Positions 16,458 to 24,451 of a stretch of DNA of 35,650 bases are shown piece after piece. Position 1 is the first letter of the stretch, and every line of letters begins with the position of its first letter. The position numbers and the translations under genes are program-made. Below the pieces are notes generated by a model. That model was not told the origin of the DNA, ran no database searches, and worked only from the letters and a program-made list of their open reading frames with translations. Source of the stretch: Chthoniobacterales bacterium (GTDB lineage Bacteria; Verrucomicrobiota; Verrucomicrobiia; Chthoniobacterales; UBA10450); assembly GCA_003244145.1 (NCBI GenBank), contig QHBM01000079.1, positions 1 to 35,650 on the forward strand, written 5' to 3'.

Positions 16458-17311
16458 CACGCGATCGATCCGGAAGCGGGGAGGCTGGTCCAAAATTTGT
16501 GCCGCACCGGATTCACGTAGTGCCGCATCGCGATGCGGGAATTGGCGTAACGATCCGGATAAGTGAATTGGTCGTCGAGCTGGAGAACGTACTTCCGCGA
16601 ATCAAATTCCCCTGCTCCATTGGCGTGCATCGCCAGGTGCGCCATGGTCTGGTTCGTAAAAAAATTCGGGGCGCCCTGGAGTTCGAGAAATCGCGCGACG
16701 CTCAACGACCAATCCAGCGGCCGGAAGAGGAGGAGGAACCCGGTATTCACCGGATCGGTTTGTTCGGACGGAGTGTGAAGGAGACGCTCGTCCCCGGAAA
16801 ACCGGCAGTCCGGCAGGTAAAGGGCGGGGAGATCGCGCGTCTCGGCGTGCTCCAAAAGATCCTTCGCTCCGGCGAAAAACAAGATGTCGGAATCGAGATA
16901 CAAGACCGGCGCGTTTTTCGGGAGCGACATGATGAGAGCAAGTTGACGACCCGTCGGATGCGTTTTCAAATAGGGATAAATCTTGTCAGGAAGATTTGGT
17001 GGAACCCATTCACTCGCCGCGCTCACAGTTACCGCCGGGTCCAGACGCCTGAGCAGTTCGATGCTGCGATCCGAATACGTTCCATCCGAGACGACAGTGA
17101 AACGGGGCGGACGCCCGACCCATCGGAGAAACGAACGGATGGAAGCGACCTGTTCGGGCAAGGCAACTTCGCCTGAGTATGCGAAAACTTCCAGGGGAAA
17201 AGATCCCGGCGGTTCGATCTTCGAGCGGATGATGGCGGGTAGCAGAGCGCGGTAGAAGGCGCGGGTCGCCCTGCCTTTCGCCCGCGCAAGATGATAGCCG
17301 TAGTTTGGCAT
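16457..17311 (-). CDS. GT8-like nucleotide-diphospho-sugar transferase
   Basis: A 284-residue protein with the features of a GT-A-fold family 8-like enzyme. VLYLDSDILFF at 136-146 gives a DxD-type metal site (Asp140, Asp142), VNTGFLLLF at 188-196 and FTNQTMAHLA at 218-227 match the later motifs of this fold, and RHYVNPVRHKFW near 263-274 supplies the C-terminal His seen in retaining GT8 enzymes. It belongs to a poorly characterised group annotated simply as glycosyltransferase. It is 3 bases downstream of the flippase gene and overlaps the GT4 gene by one base. Confidence 0.72.
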   Translation of the reverse strand: MPNYGYHLARAKGRATRAFYRALLPAIIRSKIEPPGSFPLEVFAYSGEVALPEQVASIRSFLRWVGRPPRFTVVSDGTYSDRSIELLRRLDPAVTVSAASEWVPPNLPDKIYPYLKTHPTGRQLALIMSLPKNAPVLYLDSDILFFAGAKDLLEHAETRDLPALYLPDCRFSGDERLLHTPSEQTDPVNTGFLLLFRPLDWSLSVARFLELQGAPNFFTNQTMAHLAMHANGAGEFDSRKYVLQLDDQFTYPDRYANSRIAMRHYVNPVRHKFWTSLPASGSIA

Positions 17312-17314
17312 CCG

Positions 17315-18631
17315 TTAACCCGCGGCCAACTGCCAATTCCGAAAACCGCGAAAGCTCAGGATCAGATTGAGGACCAGACTCGGAATCGCGGAGATAAGAT
17401 TGAACATGAGCACGCCGCGCACGCTGGAGAAATCGGTGGAAGGGATTATCGCGAGCTGCGTGGCGAGGGTGAGCGGTATGTAGAGCCAGGAGCCGGCGAT
17501 CCACGCTTTCGCGGCGTTCAAGGCCCAAAGCGTGCCGGCCATCGCCGTGATCACCGCGCCCGCCACCATGAGGAGCAATTCGCGCTCGAGATGCGCGTAT
17601 TTGTTCCCGAGCACAAAAAGAAATTCGTGCGCAAACAGGTAGGCCGCACCGATCACCGCAAGACTGAACCCAGCTACCGCGCCCACGATGGCCGCGTATT
17701 GCCAGCGGAGTTTGCCCAGGCTCTGGCAGCGCGCAAAGGCGGGAGCGAAGACGTTCGAGAGGAGATGACTCAGGACGGCGAAAATCATGGCGAGCCGGCC
17801 GAGCGCGCCGACTTCGGCCACCGACGTGACATGACCAAAGAAGCTGATGAGAAAAACCGTGATCTGTCCCTGAAGGCAAAAGAAGACTGCATTCGCGGCC
17901 TGACTCCGAATGAATCCGCGCATCGCGTCGCGATCCTCGGCGTTTTCGGGCGCTTTGAGATCGATGACGCCGGCGACATATCTTCGCAACATCCAGTATT
18001 GCAGGAGCAGTGTGGCCGAGCCGATGGCGAGCGCGACGGCGCCATTGAGAAACAGATACATCAACGCGACCAACGCGAGAATGCGCGCGATCGCGCCGGT
18101 CATATCTATCGTCTGAATGCGGCCGACATCAGACCGGAGCCGCGGCACGACGCCGAGGACCCCGAGAGAAAGTTGAACGACGAGGCCAAAGAGGAGAATG
18201 GCGATGAGGATCGCGGTGTAGCCGACGGACGCTCCATTTTTTAGGAGCATGAAACAGACGACGGGCGTGACCAGAACGATGGCCAGGGCGCCGAGTTTGC
18301 GGCGAAGACCGAGCGCCGTGTTCACGAGCTGACCGAAACGGTGGCGATCGTGCCAGACGCGGCCGCCGATGGAGACAAGGCCGATGCTGATGCCGATATC
18401 GGCGAGGACATTGAGCGTGCCCTGCATCGTGTTCGCGATGGTGAAGTAGGCGTATTCGCGCTGGTCGAGCTGCCGGACCAACAGGATGCCGCTAAGGAAC
18501 CCGACGATTTGCACCGCGGCCTGGACGATGGCGAAGCTCCCGACCACGCGCGCGCGATGGAGCGCCCGGCGCACGATCGGAGTCGAAGCTTCGTCGAGAA
18601 GTGGCGGCGAAATCGGGCCGAAGAAACTCAT
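17315..18631 (-). CDS. Wzx-like polysaccharide flippase (MOP superfamily)
   Basis: A 438-residue polytopic inner-membrane protein with about 12 predicted hydrophobic segments and the usual N-terminal pattern: a short cytoplasmic lead, then SFAIVQAAVQIVGFLSGILL followed by VRQLDQREYAYFTIANT. This matches Wzx-type flippases, which move lipid-linked repeat units across the inner membrane. It lies directly after the tyrosine-kinase gene with a 60-base gap and just before the transferase genes. Confidence 0.85.
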   Translation of the reverse strand: MSFFGPISPPLLDEASTPIVRRALHRARVVGSFAIVQAAVQIVGFLSGILLVRQLDQREYAYFTIANTMQGTLNVLADIGISIGLVSIGGRVWHDRHRFGQLVNTALGLRRKLGALAIVLVTPVVCFMLLKNGASVGYTAILIAILLFGLVVQLSLGVLGVVPRLRSDVGRIQTIDMTGAIARILALVALMYLFLNGAVALAIGSATLLLQYWMLRRYVAGVIDLKAPENAEDRDAMRGFIRSQAANAVFFCLQGQITVFLISFFGHVTSVAEVGALGRLAMIFAVLSHLLSNVFAPAFARCQSLGKLRWQYAAIVGAVAGFSLAVIGAAYLFAHEFLFVLGNKYAHLERELLLMVAGAVITAMAGTLWALNAAKAWIAGSWLYIPLTLATQLAIIPSTDFSSVRGVLMFNLISAIPSLVLNLILSFRGFRNWQLAAG

Positions 18632-18691
18632 CGCTTGATTCTGCGCGACGGCGGGCCGCTCGACGTCACGGTCCGGAAAGAGGAACGCGTG

Positions 18692-20857
18692 CTAGGACGA
18701 TTGGATCTGCTTGGGCTGAGGATGAAGAGTGGTGGCAGCGACCTCGTCGTGCTCCTCAACCGGCACCGGCGTGTTGTAGTACTCCGAATATTGGTAGTAA
18801 TAATATTCCGGCAGCGAGGTATCGACGTAATTCAAAATGACGCCGGGCACATTGACCTGGCGATTGTAAAGCAACTCGAGCGATTTGCGGGTGAGACGCG
18901 CGGAGGTATACGAGAGCCGCACCACGAAAAGGGTCGCGTCGATCTTCGGCGCCAGGCTGGTGGAATCATCCGCGGCCAAAACCGGCGAGCTATCGATGAG
19001 GATGTAATCGTAGTGATTGTACATCTCCTTCAAAAGCTGATCGGTCGATTCGCGCAGGAGATGCTCGCTCGGCTGGCCCAGCGTTTTGCCGCGGGGCATC
19101 AGGTAAAGGTTGGGATAAGAAGTCGGGACCACCACTTCCTGCCAGTTCACTTCCTGTTTCAGCACTTCTGAAAAACCGATCTTCGAGGAAACGCCGAACG
19201 ATTCGCGCAGCGCGCCGCGGCGGAGATCGCCGTCGATCAGCAAGGTGCGCGCGCCCGAAAGCGCCATGGTGATGGCGAGGTTGGAGGAGATGGTCGACTT
19301 GCCTTCGTTAGGCACAGAGCTGGTGATGAGGAGCGTCTTCGGACGCGGTCCCTCATATGGCATGAAGAAAATAGACGAGCGGATATTGCGATACGATTCG
19401 GCGAAGACATGGCGGGCGTCGTCGGGCTGAAGCAAGGTGACGCGGCCCTTGGTTTTCTCCTTCGGAATCTGGCCGAGAACGTTCTCGGAAAACTGGTGCT
19501 GAAATTCGCCGAAGGAGGCCATGCGATCGTCGATCCGATCGAGCAGGAGGAGAATGCCGATGCCGGCGAGGGCGCCGCAACCGAGACCGATCAACAGACT
19601 CTTGAGCAGGCCGGGCCGCACGGAGATTGGCGCGCCGGCCATTTCCATGATCGAGATCTGATCGCCGCTATCGACGCTTTGCGAGACGTTGATGTCCTTA
19701 AGATTGTTGGTGAGGCGATCGTAGAGTGTCTTCAATCGCTCGGCCTTTCCCTTGATGCGATTGAATTGCGCGAGCCGCTGACTCAAATCGAGGGCCTTGG
19801 CTTCCCATTCCTTGATGTTGGTCTGCAGATTCTCCATCTGTTTCCCGATCGATTTCCGGCGGGTCTCGAGTTTCTCAACTGTGTCCTGCCGATAAAGTTC
19901 GATCAATTTTTCCTGCTTGGTGATCTCGTCATTGATCTTGATGATTTTGGGGTGCTTGGGCCGGAGATCTTTCGAAAGCGTCTCCCGTTCCGCCTTGAGC
20001 AACTGCAGCGTTTGCTTCGCCTTCAGATAATCGGCTTCCGGACCTACGTCCGAGAATGCCATGCCGGGCGCTTTTTCGTCGGTCGACTGGGTGCTTGGCG
20101 GGGTGGTCCCATCGTTCTTGCCCGAAGTCCGATCCAGATTCTGGTCGAGATCGAGGAGGCTCAAGAGGTCGTATTCAGTTTTGAGCTGCGCGTATTGCTG
20201 ATTGAGGCGGACGAGATATTGGGCCGCGCTGTTCCCTTCTTCCTGGATGAAGCCGATGTTGTTTTGCTTCTGGAAGTCGAGCATTTCGTCCTCGCTGTTC
20301 CGCAAATCCTTTTCCACCTGGATCAACTGCTCGGTGATCGCGGTCGTGACGGTTGAGCCCTGGTTTTCGCGCAGGCCCTTTTTGAAATCCACGTACTTCT
20401 GCATGACCGCGTTCAAATAAGCCTGGGTGTACTCCGGGGTGCTGCCGATCGCGACCAGGTCGAAAATCGACGTGCGCGGTTTCTGGGTGACGGTGATTTC
20501 CACCAGGTGGGGCTGCAATTCCGGATGGGTCGAGCGGACGAGGGCTTCCGCGCTGCGTCTCACTTCCGCGCTCTGCATGAGTTGAATCTGGGTGCCGTAA
20601 AAATTCACGCTGTCTTCGCTGTAAACGGCGCTCTGGCTGATGTTCATCTTGCCGGCGAGCATCATCTTGCTCATCGATTGAAATAGCGGCGGGGTCTGAT
20701 AGCTCAGCCAGGATTGGACAAAAAGGCCGAGGCAGATGGTCAACACCGGAATCCACCAGCGGCGCTGGAGGAGCGATTTGTAACGATGAAGCCGCGTGAT
20801 AAACGCAGTGCTCCAGGGTGCGGAAGCGGGACGATCGGTGGCGGCGGGCGCTGGCAT
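18692..20857 (-). CDS. Wzc-like polysaccharide co-polymerase / bacterial tyrosine autokinase
   Basis: A 721-residue fused chain-length regulator and BY-kinase. The N-terminal membrane helix is near 34-52 and the second near 418-440; between them is a long periplasmic coiled-coil-rich region (about 170-385) ending in the G-rich motif of the Wzz/GNVR type. The kinase domain has Walker A SSVPNEGKST (513-522, Lys520), Walker A' LLIDGDLRRG (539-548) and Walker B YILIDSSPV (618-626). The tail carries seven tyrosines within Y685-Y694, the autophosphorylated cluster of this family. It controls chain length and export through the adjacent Wza-like protein by phosphorylation cycles. The ATG follows the Wza stop by 2 bases. 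Confidence 0.95.
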   Translation of the reverse strand: MPAPAATDRPASAPWSTAFITRLHRYKSLLQRRWWIPVLTICLGLFVQSWLSYQTPPLFQSMSKMMLAGKMNISQSAVYSEDSVNFYGTQIQLMQSAEVRRSAEALVRSTHPELQPHLVEITVTQKPRTSIFDLVAIGSTPEYTQAYLNAVMQKYVDFKKGLRENQGSTVTTAITEQLIQVEKDLRNSEDEMLDFQKQNNIGFIQEEGNSAAQYLVRLNQQYAQLKTEYDLLSLLDLDQNLDRTSGKNDGTTPPSTQSTDEKAPGMAFSDVGPEADYLKAKQTLQLLKAERETLSKDLRPKHPKIIKINDEITKQEKLIELYRQDTVEKLETRRKSIGKQMENLQTNIKEWEAKALDLSQRLAQFNRIKGKAERLKTLYDRLTNNLKDINVSQSVDSGDQISIMEMAGAPISVRPGLLKSLLIGLGCGALAGIGILLLLDRIDDRMASFGEFQHQFSENVLGQIPKEKTKGRVTLLQPDDARHVFAESYRNIRSSIFFMPYEGPRPKTLLITSSVPNEGKSTISSNLAITMALSGARTLLIDGDLRRGALRESFGVSSKIGFSEVLKQEVNWQEVVVPTSYPNLYLMPRGKTLGQPSEHLLRESTDQLLKEMYNHYDYILIDSSPVLAADDSTSLAPKIDATLFVVRLSYTSARLTRKSLELLYNRQVNVPGVILNYVDTSLPEYYYYQYSEYYNTPVPVEEHDEVAATTLHPQPKQIQSS

Positions 20858-20859
20858 GA

Positions 20860-21537
20860 CTACATGTTGATCAAACGCTGCGGCACATAGATCTGATCGT
20901 CCGGTTGGAGCACCAGGTCTTCTTCGCTGTGGCCTTCCTCAATCACCCGTTTCAAATCAACGACGAAATCGTGACCGCCCTTGCGCGTCACCTTCACTTT
21001 GCGCTTATTCGCGAAATCGCCAAACCCACCGGCACGGATGATCGCCTTGCTTACCGTATAAGATTCGTCAGTCGGTATTTCCTGCGGCCCCTGCCCCTTC
21101 ACTGATCCATAAACGTATACTTTCCCGCGCGATTTCTCGCTGATGTGATCGACCGCAATGATCACGGTCGCGTGGTAATAATACTCGCGCTCGAGCGCGG
21201 CCTTGACCGTGTAGGCCAGTTCCTTGCAGCTCTTTCCCGCGGCCGGGACGAGACCGATGTAAGGAACTTCCAGTTCCCCATTGTCGTTGACGCGGAGATG
21301 CTGGGATTCGTTGTCGCGATCTTCGACAACGCGGAAGCTGACGTAATCGTTAGACCCGAGTCTCTTCTTGTCGTCCAGCACGTTCATGGAATTGGTCCGC
21401 ATGACCGTGCTGGTGGTGGGCGGCTCGACCGCCGCGGCTTTGGGAATCGAAGGCACGGGGCTGCTTTCCTGCGCCGGGAGCGCCAAAGGCCGCGCCACAA
21501 AGGTAGCGACGAGGAAGATGAAGGCCCAGGTTCTCAT
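20860..21537 (-). CDS. Wza-like polysaccharide export protein
   Basis: A 225-residue secreted protein with a signal peptide (MRTWAFIFLVATFVARPLALPAQ, cleavage near 22-23). The polysaccharide-export domain begins near LGSNDYVSFRV and has GELEVPYIGLVPAAGKS, followed by an SLBB-type segment (VYVYGSVKGQGPQEIPTDESYTVSKAIIRAGG) and the closing LQPDDQIYVPQRLINM. It is shorter than E. coli Wza (about 380): it has one SLBB-like domain, no C-terminal membrane helix, and no lipobox cysteine after the signal peptide. It probably forms the periplasmic part of the export channel with help from the beta-barrel protein encoded before it. An AGAGGAG motif lies about 14 bases before the ATG. Confidence 0.88.
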   Translation of the reverse strand: MRTWAFIFLVATFVARPLALPAQESSPVPSIPKAAAVEPPTTSTVMRTNSMNVLDDKKRLGSNDYVSFRVVEDRDNESQHLRVNDNGELEVPYIGLVPAAGKSCKELAYTVKAALEREYYYHATVIIAVDHISEKSRGKVYVYGSVKGQGPQEIPTDESYTVSKAIIRAGGFGDFANKRKVKVTRKGGHDFVVDLKRVIEEGHSEEDLVLQPDDQIYVPQRLINM

Positions 21538-21558
21538 GAAAGTTCAATGGTCTCCTCT

Positions 21559-22926
21559 TTAGAAGCTATAGGTGCCATCAAACCCGACGCGATTTTGCCG
21601 GTAATCGCGCAGCGGCTGATCCGAATCTTTCTGTGTGTATTGATATCGAAGTCCAAGCGTAACGTGGGGCGTCAACTGGTAACCGACCGTGACCGCGCCG
21701 CCATAGCGATGGATGTGTTCCGCCACGAACGGATTGATATTTGGAACTCCGGGCACGGGCGCAAACAATATACCGCTTCCCCCGGAATCGTCCGCGTCCT
21801 CGTAAAACAACTCGGTCGAGAGGAGCGTGTGATAAAGAATGTTCCAGTTAGCCGTGTGCCGGACGTAATTGAGTTTCACGTAGTTGGAATTGACGCCGAG
21901 CTGGGTTTCGTGGCCGGCCGAAATATTCTGGGTCAACACCGAGTTGACGCGATGTGAGAGCAACACGTTTGCGTAATAATCGTTCAGATCGTGCGCATCG
22001 TTGACCAGGCCGGTGTTGTCGAAATTGATCATCTGATAGCCGCCGGCGACGCGTAATTTCAGATAACTGGTGAGCTGGGTCTCAAGGAATCCACCCACGC
22101 TGTAGTTGACCGAGTCGTTCAAGATATTCTGGTCGTAGGACGTATTAACGATCGATCCTTCGATGCCGACCGTCATGGTGGAAGTCGGAGTAAACCCGAT
22201 CGATCCCGAAACGATGTCCGCGTTCCGATCCAGATAATCGAAGACAGAATTGGTCGAGATGAAATTGTAATGGTCGTAGCCCAGGGTGACGACGGCCTTA
22301 TTCAAATCCCACAAGACCGAGATGCCGGCCGTATTCTGGAAGCGGCCGTAATCGGCCACGTTGCTGAGAGCGACTTCCGCGACGGGGTCCTGCTCGAGGG
22401 AAAAGCGATCATGGAGGTTGATCCGGAAATCGCTCACAAAAATGTCGAAGGCGAGCTGCGATCCGGGCTGAATCAGAACGCCAGTGGTATTGTAGCTGGA
22501 GTGGTCGAGGTAGATGGCGTAACCGACGCCGAGATCGAGCTTGAGGGTATTGAGCTGGGTGATCGGCCAAAGCGCGTCGATGTTGACCTGCGGCCGCAGG
22601 ATGATATCGCTCTGCGGCATAGTCGTCACCAGGATCGGGCCGGTGGGACTGGGGATGAGAGCAGAGCCGTCTTCGGCCAGGTTGATGTTATCGTTGTACT
22701 CGATTCCCATGGTCGCGCTGAAACGGAACTTCATCGGCCCGAGTTGCAGGTTGTAGGGAATCTTGTCGATCGATTGGCGGCGCGCTTCGGCGGCTTGTTC
22801 GCCGGCGAGCGAGGGACGAATGGCATCCTGGGCGCGCGCGATGGGTGCGGCGCCAAGTAAAGGAACCAGAAGAGCGAGCGCAATTTTGCGTGCGAACAAG
22901 GAAGAGGGAGTGGCTGGACGGCTCAT
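21559..22926 (-). CDS. Outer-membrane beta-barrel protein of the EPS locus
   Basis: A 455-residue exported protein. The ATG at 22926 is chosen because it gives a proper signal peptide (MSRPATPSSLFARKIALALLVPLLGAAPIARAQ); 42 more codons upstream have no such signal. The mature protein is made of alternating-residue amphipathic strands (for example FRFSATMGIEYNDNINL and VTLGLRYQYTQK) and ends in VGFDGTYSF, the terminal aromatic of the barrel-insertion signal. It matches the putative beta-barrel porin family seen in EPS and exosortase loci. Given the truncated Wza-like neighbour without an outer-membrane helix, I infer that it forms or helps the outer-membrane exit. It is the first gene of the operon. 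Confidence 0.82.
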   Translation of the reverse strand: MSRPATPSSLFARKIALALLVPLLGAAPIARAQDAIRPSLAGEQAAEARRQSIDKIPYNLQLGPMKFRFSATMGIEYNDNINLAEDGSALIPSPTGPILVTTMPQSDIILRPQVNIDALWPITQLNTLKLDLGVGYAIYLDHSSYNTTGVLIQPGSQLAFDIFVSDFRINLHDRFSLEQDPVAEVALSNVADYGRFQNTAGISVLWDLNKAVVTLGYDHYNFISTNSVFDYLDRNADIVSGSIGFTPTSTMTVGIEGSIVNTSYDQNILNDSVNYSVGGFLETQLTSYLKLRVAGGYQMINFDNTGLVNDAHDLNDYYANVLLSHRVNSVLTQNISAGHETQLGVNSNYVKLNYVRHTANWNILYHTLLSTELFYEDADDSGGSGILFAPVPGVPNINPFVAEHIHRYGGAVTVGYQLTPHVTLGLRYQYTQKDSDQPLRDYRQNRVGFDGTYSF

Positions 22927-22950
22927 GTGGGTGTCAATCCGGTGGTAGTT

Positions 22951-22966
22951 AGCAGATGTGATACCA
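22951..22966 (-). promoter_or_regulatory. Possible sigma-54 -24/-12 element for the EPS operon
   Basis: On the minus strand TGGTATCACATCTGCT agrees at 8 of 12 informative positions with TGGCACG-N4-TTGCW and has the required GG-N10-GC spacing. The predicted start point would be about 14 bases before the ATG at 22926. GG-N10-GC is not rare in GC-rich DNA, so this is tentative. Confidence 0.28.
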
Positions 22967-22972
22967 AAACTT

Positions 22973-22997
22973 TTGAGAGGCCCCGACGCGCTCTCAA
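22973..22997. repeat. Inverted repeat upstream of the EPS operon, possible operator
   Basis: Seven-base perfect arms TTGAGAG and CTCTCAA are separated by 11 bases. Its placement just upstream of the candidate -24 element would suit a regulator binding site. No regulator gene of an evident matching class is adjacent. Confidence 0.35.
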
Positions 22998-23222
22998 GAC
23001 CGCGGGCGCAACCGGCGCACGCTGATTTTGGTTGGGAAATTTGATGTTTCAATGGTTAAGGCTATGAACGCCGATTCTTCTAGCGAGAGAAGGGCACTAC
23101 GGCAAGGAAAATCGCTGGGGTCCGTCGGGAAGAATGGGCTGAATTCCCCGAAGCCAAATTGTTTTACAGGAATCGGGTAATAAATGGCGCCTCCGGAAGC
23201 GGTTGCAAAAAGTCGGCGACCT

Positions 23223-23238
23223 TGGCCCGCTCCTAGCT
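23223..23238 (+). promoter_or_regulatory. Possible sigma-54 element for the secreted galactose-binding-like protein
   Basis: TGGCCCGCTCCTAGCT matches TGGCACG-N4-TTGCW at 10 of 12 informative positions with correct spacing. The expected start point would be only about 6 bases before the ATG at 23255, giving an almost leaderless message, which weakens the call or implies a leaderless start. Confidence 0.3.
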
Positions 23239-23254
23239 TTGCAGCGATTCCCAT

Positions 23255-24451
23255 ATGGCTCTAAGTATTGCCCGCAAGCTGGCGCGCGCATCCGCTGTCT
23301 TCGCGCTTCTTTTTTTTCTCTTCCCGCTCCAATCCACTCTGGCCGGAGAAACTTTTGGCCCGGCCGATGACAGCAACGCCGCCAAAAATCTTGCCCGCAT
23401 GAACTGCGGCGCGCGAATCGATATCATCACCCCTGACGGACGAGTCGTGGCGGAGATCCCGGGCGCAACCGCGAAAGATGCAAACGCCTCCGCCCTGATC
23501 ATGGATGACGACACCGTCAGTGTCCCGCTGCACGAAGGCGACACCACTTTCATCATTGCTTTTCCGAGAACGTCGGCGCTCGACCGCTTCACCTTTGTAA
23601 ATGAGAACGGCTCCGCCGAGGGCGAGATGAAAGTCTCGGTCTCGAATTATCGGTTGCCCGCCCAGAGTTCGAAATGGATTGAGGTGAACGGGAGCACGCT
23701 CTTCACGCATCAGCGGCACTTCAATCTCTCGCTCCTCGGTGTGGAAGCTCGCTACGTAAAACTTTCCTTTCACGTCCAAAAAGCCGGCCGGATCGCGGCG
23801 CTCGGCCTTTATGGCGCCCAATCGCTTCAGAAATTTGCTTCGCGCCAGAGCAGCGTCGTCCGCGTCAAGAACCTCATGGCAGCGCGCCGGCTCGAAGACA
23901 TGCTCAATTTTAATTTCGCGAATCTTTACGCGAAGGCCCGGGTCGTTTTCGTGAGCTCCGGCGCGGAAGAATCCGCCCGCCGCATGATCGACGACGATAC
24001 CATAACCGCTTATCGGTTCGCGGCCGCGGACCCGCATCCGACGGTCATCGTCGAGTTGGCGGAACGGGAACGGCTCCATCGCATCAGTGCCCTCTACAAA
24101 ATGCAGGCGGGCACGCTCGAAGTTTTCTTGCTCGATGAACTCGGATCAAATCCGGGCGACCTCAGCGGGGCAAAGCCGATCGCGTCCATCGTTGACGCGA
24201 GTGGCGGCGGCAAGGCCGCGGTAAACTTCGATCCTAATGGCGGACGCTATGTCGCTCTGCGCTGGACTCCCAGTGCGCCGGAAGCGATAAAAGTATTTGA
24301 GGTAGTGGAGATCAGCGCGTTCGGCGATATGCCGCTTTCGATGCTGAGTACGACGGAATTTCCGGACGTTTACGCGAGCAACACCGCGACCGAGGTCAAG
24401 GCCCCGGAGGTCCCCGTGGAATTACCCGTGCTTGCGCTGGTCAGCGAGTAG
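23255..24451 (+). CDS. Secreted protein with duplicated discoidin/galactose-binding-like module, unknown function
   Basis: A 398-residue protein with a signal peptide (hydrophobic core 13-25, cleavage near LAGE at 29-32). I do not recognise a named family. Two halves echo each other: a LIMDDDTVSVPLHEGDTTFIIAF segment around 81-103 and RMIDDDTITAYRFAAADPHPTVIVEL around 243-268, each followed by a strand pattern of the type LDRFTFVNEN / LHRISALYK. An acidic DDDT turn followed by a hydrophobic strand and a basic-aromatic strand is the look of F5/8 type C (discoidin) beta-sandwiches, which bind glycans. It has no C-terminal anchor or sorting signal. Lying between the EPS operon and the exosortase, it may bind or process the polysaccharide; this is inferred from position. 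Its 3' end overlaps the exosortase gene tail to tail by 11 bases. Confidence 0.8.
   Translation: MALSIARKLARASAVFALLFFLFPLQSTLAGETFGPADDSNAAKNLARMNCGARIDIITPDGRVVAEIPGATAKDANASALIMDDDTVSVPLHEGDTTFIIAFPRTSALDRFTFVNENGSAEGEMKVSVSNYRLPAQSSKWIEVNGSTLFTHQRHFNLSLLGVEARYVKLSFHVQKAGRIAALGLYGAQSLQKFASRQSSVVRVKNLMAARRLEDMLNFNFANLYAKARVVFVSSGAEESARRMIDDDTITAYRFAAADPHPTVIVELAERERLHRISALYKMQAGTLEVFLLDELGSNPGDLSGAKPIASIVDASGGGKAAVNFDPNGGRYVALRWTPSAPEAIKVFEVVEISAFGDMPLSMLSTTEFPDVYASNTATEVKAPEVPVELPVLALVSE

Larger units (their letters stand above)
22927..23254. promoter_or_regulatory. Divergent control region between the EPS operon and the secreted-protein gene
   Basis: 328 bases without a credible gene; two short open frames on the minus strand lack family features and start signals. 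It should hold the promoter of the long EPS operon and that of the rightward gene. Seen in it: a GG-N10-GC motif before each gene (22951-22966 and 23223-23238), and an inverted repeat TTGAGAG...CTCTCAA (22973-22979 and 22991-22997) about 8 bases upstream of the leftward motif. No strong sigma-70 pair or riboswitch fold was recognised. Confidence 0.6.

Noticed and set aside
22994-23254. An 86-codon minus-strand frame in the divergent control region.
   Set aside because: No family resemblance, no ribosome site, and it would run through the likely promoter area.
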